This document shows, in pieces, positions 6,690-7,878 of a DNA stretch of 7,878 nt (the first letter of the stretch is position 1; the number at the start of each line of letters is the position of its first letter). This DNA comes from Iamia sp038233335 (GTDB lineage Bacteria > Actinomycetota > Acidimicrobiia > Acidimicrobiales > Iamiaceae). Where the stretch lies: assembly GCA_038233335.1 (NCBI GenBank), contig JBBSME010000133.1, positions 1 through 7,878 on the forward strand. Reading direction: 5' to 3'. The position numbers and the translations under genes are program-made. The notes under the pieces were generated by a model. The model searched no databases. It saw only the letters and a list, made by a program, of their open reading frames with translations, and was not told the origin of the DNA.

Positions 6690-7769
6690 ATGCCCAGCCT
6701 CGCGCTCGCACGCACCGATGTCATCGTCGGTGTCGACACCCACAAGCACACCCACGTCGCCGTCGCATTGGACGGCCTTGGTGGCCGCCTCGACGAGCTC
6801 ACCATCGCCGCCACCAACGACGGCTACGCCACCCTGATCGCGTGGGCCGACGCCCTGGGTCCGGTGCACGTCTACGCGGTCGAGGGCTGCGGGTCCTACG
6901 GGATCGGCCTGGCCCGTTTCCTACGCCGCCACGGCCACCCACCGGTCGAGGTGTCCCGTCCCCCACGGGCCGGGGCCCGGCGCATGTCAGGCAAGAGCGA
7001 CGCCATCGACGCCGAACACGCAGCGCGGACCGTGCTGTCCGGGGAAGGGACCGTGACCCCGAAGCTCGCCGATGGCCAGATCGAAGCAATCCGCCTGGTC
7101 AAGATCGCCCGCGACACCGCCGTGAAGGCCCACACCACCGCCATCATCACCCTCAAGGCCGTGCTGGTGACCGCCTCCGATGACCTCCGGGCCAGGATCG
7201 AGCCGCTCACCGATCACAAGCTGGTCCTGGCCTGCGCTGCGCTCGACACCACCGGTGACATCGCCGACCCGGACGTCGCCATGGCCCACACCCTCGCCGC
7301 CCTCGCCGACCGGTACCTGTCCCTCCACGAAGAGATCAAGGCCCACACGGTGCATCTCAAGACCCTCACCCGACAGGCCGCGCCCGCCATGCTCGACGCG
7401 TTCGGTGTCGGCGTCGACATCGCCGCCCAGATGCTCATCACCGCCGGCGACAACACCGACCGGGTCCACAGCGAAGCCGCGTTCGCGAAGCTCTGCGGGG
7501 TCTGTCCCATCCCCACCGGATCCGGCCGCACCGACGGCACCTACCGGCTCAACCGAGGAGGCAACCGCCAAGCCAACGCGGCGCTCTACCGGGCCGTGAT
7601 CGTCCGGATGCGCTGGCACGCCCCCACCATCGCCTACGTCGCCAACCGCACCGCCGAGGGCAAGTCCAAGAAGTTCATCATCCGCTGCCTCAAGCGCTAC
7701 CTCATCCGCGAGCTCTATCCCCTCCTCCCCGCCACCAGCTCGGCCCCCGCCGCCCTCGAAGCCGCGTAG
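6690..7769 (+). CDS. IS110-family transposase (DEDD recombinase), intact
   Basis: This 359-residue protein catalyses RNA-guided recombination of its element. The N-terminal RuvC-like DEDD_Tnp_IS110 domain spans about 11-165. Likely acidic residues are Asp16 in VGVDTHKHTHVAVA, Glu65 in YAVEGCGSYG, and Asp104 and Asp107 in KSDAIDAEHAAR. A helical linker follows. The C-terminal Transposase_20 domain spans about 232-320, starting at LDAFGVGVDIAAQMLITAGD. Ser278 in IPTGSGRTDG is the probable catalytic serine, by analogy with characterised IS110 enzymes, and LNRGGNRQANAALYRAV follows. Length is normal for the family and no motif is broken, so the element may be active. The start is ATG 6690, with GAAGGGA at 6674-6680 as the ribosome site. 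The gene lies downstream of mazG on the same strand, separated from it by the leader. Confidence 0.95.
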   Translation: MPSLALARTDVIVGVDTHKHTHVAVALDGLGGRLDELTIAATNDGYATLIAWADALGPVHVYAVEGCGSYGIGLARFLRRHGHPPVEVSRPPRAGARRMSGKSDAIDAEHAARTVLSGEGTVTPKLADGQIEAIRLVKIARDTAVKAHTTAIITLKAVLVTASDDLRARIEPLTDHKLVLACAALDTTGDIADPDVAMAHTLAALADRYLSLHEEIKAHTVHLKTLTRQAAPAMLDAFGVGVDIAAQMLITAGDNTDRVHSEAAFAKLCGVCPIPTGSGRTDGTYRLNRGGNRQANAALYRAVIVRMRWHAPTIAYVANRTAEGKSKKFIIRCLKRYLIRELYPLLPATSSAPAALEAA

Positions 7770-7776
7770 ATCGCAC

Positions 7777-7794
7777 TTGACGATCTATAGGAGC
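7777..7794 (+). promoter_or_regulatory. Right end of the IS110 element with a -35-like TTGACG and the ATAGGAGC repeat
   Basis: TTGACG (7777-7782) matches the -35 consensus well. Eight bases after the transposase stop it has no nearby gene of its own to drive. In circularised IS110 elements the right end supplies a -35 and the left end a -10, forming a junction promoter for the bridge RNA and transposase. ATAGGAGC (7787-7794) is an exact copy of the leader loop segment at 6596-6603. Confidence 0.4.
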
Positions 7795-7800
7795 ATCACC

Positions 7801-7878
7801 GCCGTGGCCGAATCGTTCTTCGCGACCATCAAGCGAGCTGATCGACACCCGCGCCTGGCCCACCCGGGCCGGGCTCCA
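7801..7878 (+). pseudogene. IS3-family transposase (orfB) fragment, frameshifted and cut by the window edge
   Basis: From 7804 one frame reads VAESFFATIK. From 7835 the sequence continues in another frame as ELIDTRAWPTRAGL. Together these match the conserved C-terminal block of IS3-family orfB integrases (AESFFATIKRELI, then W.TRA). The join at AAGCG/AGCTG lacks two bases, or has one extra, relative to the expected AAG CGN GAG CTG. The 5' part of the gene is absent: directly upstream is the IS110 right end, with no IS3 sequence recognisable on the other side of the element. It is a dead remnant unless the frameshift is a sequencing error. The catalytic DDE residues other than those possibly downstream are not in the window. 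Confidence 0.7.

Larger units (their letters stand above)
6500..7800 (+). mobile_element. IS110-family insertion sequence (ends approximate)
   Basis: The element consists of a structured non-coding leader of about 190 bases, one intact transposase gene (6690-7769) and a short right end of about 30 bases. This is the IS110-group layout, with the long non-coding stretch on the left (the IS1111 group has it on the right). The right end carries TTGACG (7777-7782) followed by CTATAGGAGC. In known IS110 elements a -35 at the right end joins a -10 at the left end when the circle forms. The right boundary is placed at about 7794-7800 because IS3 transposase coding sequence resumes at about 7801. The left boundary is a guess, taken as just before TTAGGAC (6507-6513) and the first leader stem. 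No target duplication is expected for this family. Confidence 0.65.

Noticed and set aside
6389..6869. Minus-strand open frames over the IS110 leader
   Set aside because: They overlap the structured leader and the start of the transposase gene antisense, and show no recognisable domain or signal.
6435..7785. GATCGTC (6435-6441) and GACGATC (7779-7785) as terminal inverted repeats of the IS110 element
   Set aside because: Only seven bases match, the neighbouring shared words are in inconsistent order, and IS110-group elements generally lack terminal inverted repeats. Chance is likely.
1..7878. A defence island, toxin-antitoxin pair, CRISPR array or biosynthetic cluster
   Set aside because: No supporting motifs were found. 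MazG here is the housekeeping pyrophosphohydrolase with a methylase-like fusion and is not next to a MazEF pair.

Overview
The window is about 70% GC or higher, with a strong G/C bias at third codon positions. It reads as chromosomal DNA of a high-GC actinobacterium. The parvulin-like lipoprotein, the mfd ... mazG order and the protein style suggest Acidimicrobiia, but that assignment is inference from general knowledge and no marker gene proves it.

Layout. (1) 1-642, plus strand: the 3' end of mfd, the transcription-repair coupling factor. (2) 643-775: a short convergent gap holding a compound hairpin at 719-758, probably a bidirectional terminator. (3) 776-2335, minus strand: a broken gene for a secreted lipoprotein-like protein of unknown function, with one in-frame TAG and two or three frameshifts. 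(4) 2417-3748, minus strand: an intact ABC1/AarF/UbiB-family atypical kinase. (5) 3749-3896: a divergent intergenic region with a 25-bp imperfect palindrome and a probable leaderless promoter. (6) 3897-5018, plus strand: a SurA/parvulin-like lipoprotein that appears to have lost the usual catalytic histidine. (7) 5027-6403, plus strand: a tetrapyrrole-methylase-like domain fused to MazG (YabN-type architecture), 8 bases after the lipoprotein gene and probably translationally coupled to it. (8) About 6500-7800: an IS110-family insertion sequence with an intact DEDD-type transposase (6690-7769) and a hairpin-rich leader that is a good candidate for its bridge RNA. (9) 7801-7878: the start of a degenerate IS3-family orfB fragment running off the window.

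How it fits together. Mfd and MazG are housekeeping genome-maintenance proteins (strand-specific repair and nucleotide-pool cleaning), and in actinobacteria they often sit close together near eno. The pair with an extracytoplasmic folding lipoprotein between them looks like the conserved core. The minus-strand kinase and dead lipoprotein gene are an accessory insertion between mfd and that core. The IS110 element and IS3 remnant mark a mobile-element landing area just after mazG.

I found no CRISPR array, tRNA, rRNA or clear defence system. The least described parts are the IS110 leader RNA with its match to the element's right end, and the palindrome between the kinase and lipoprotein genes.
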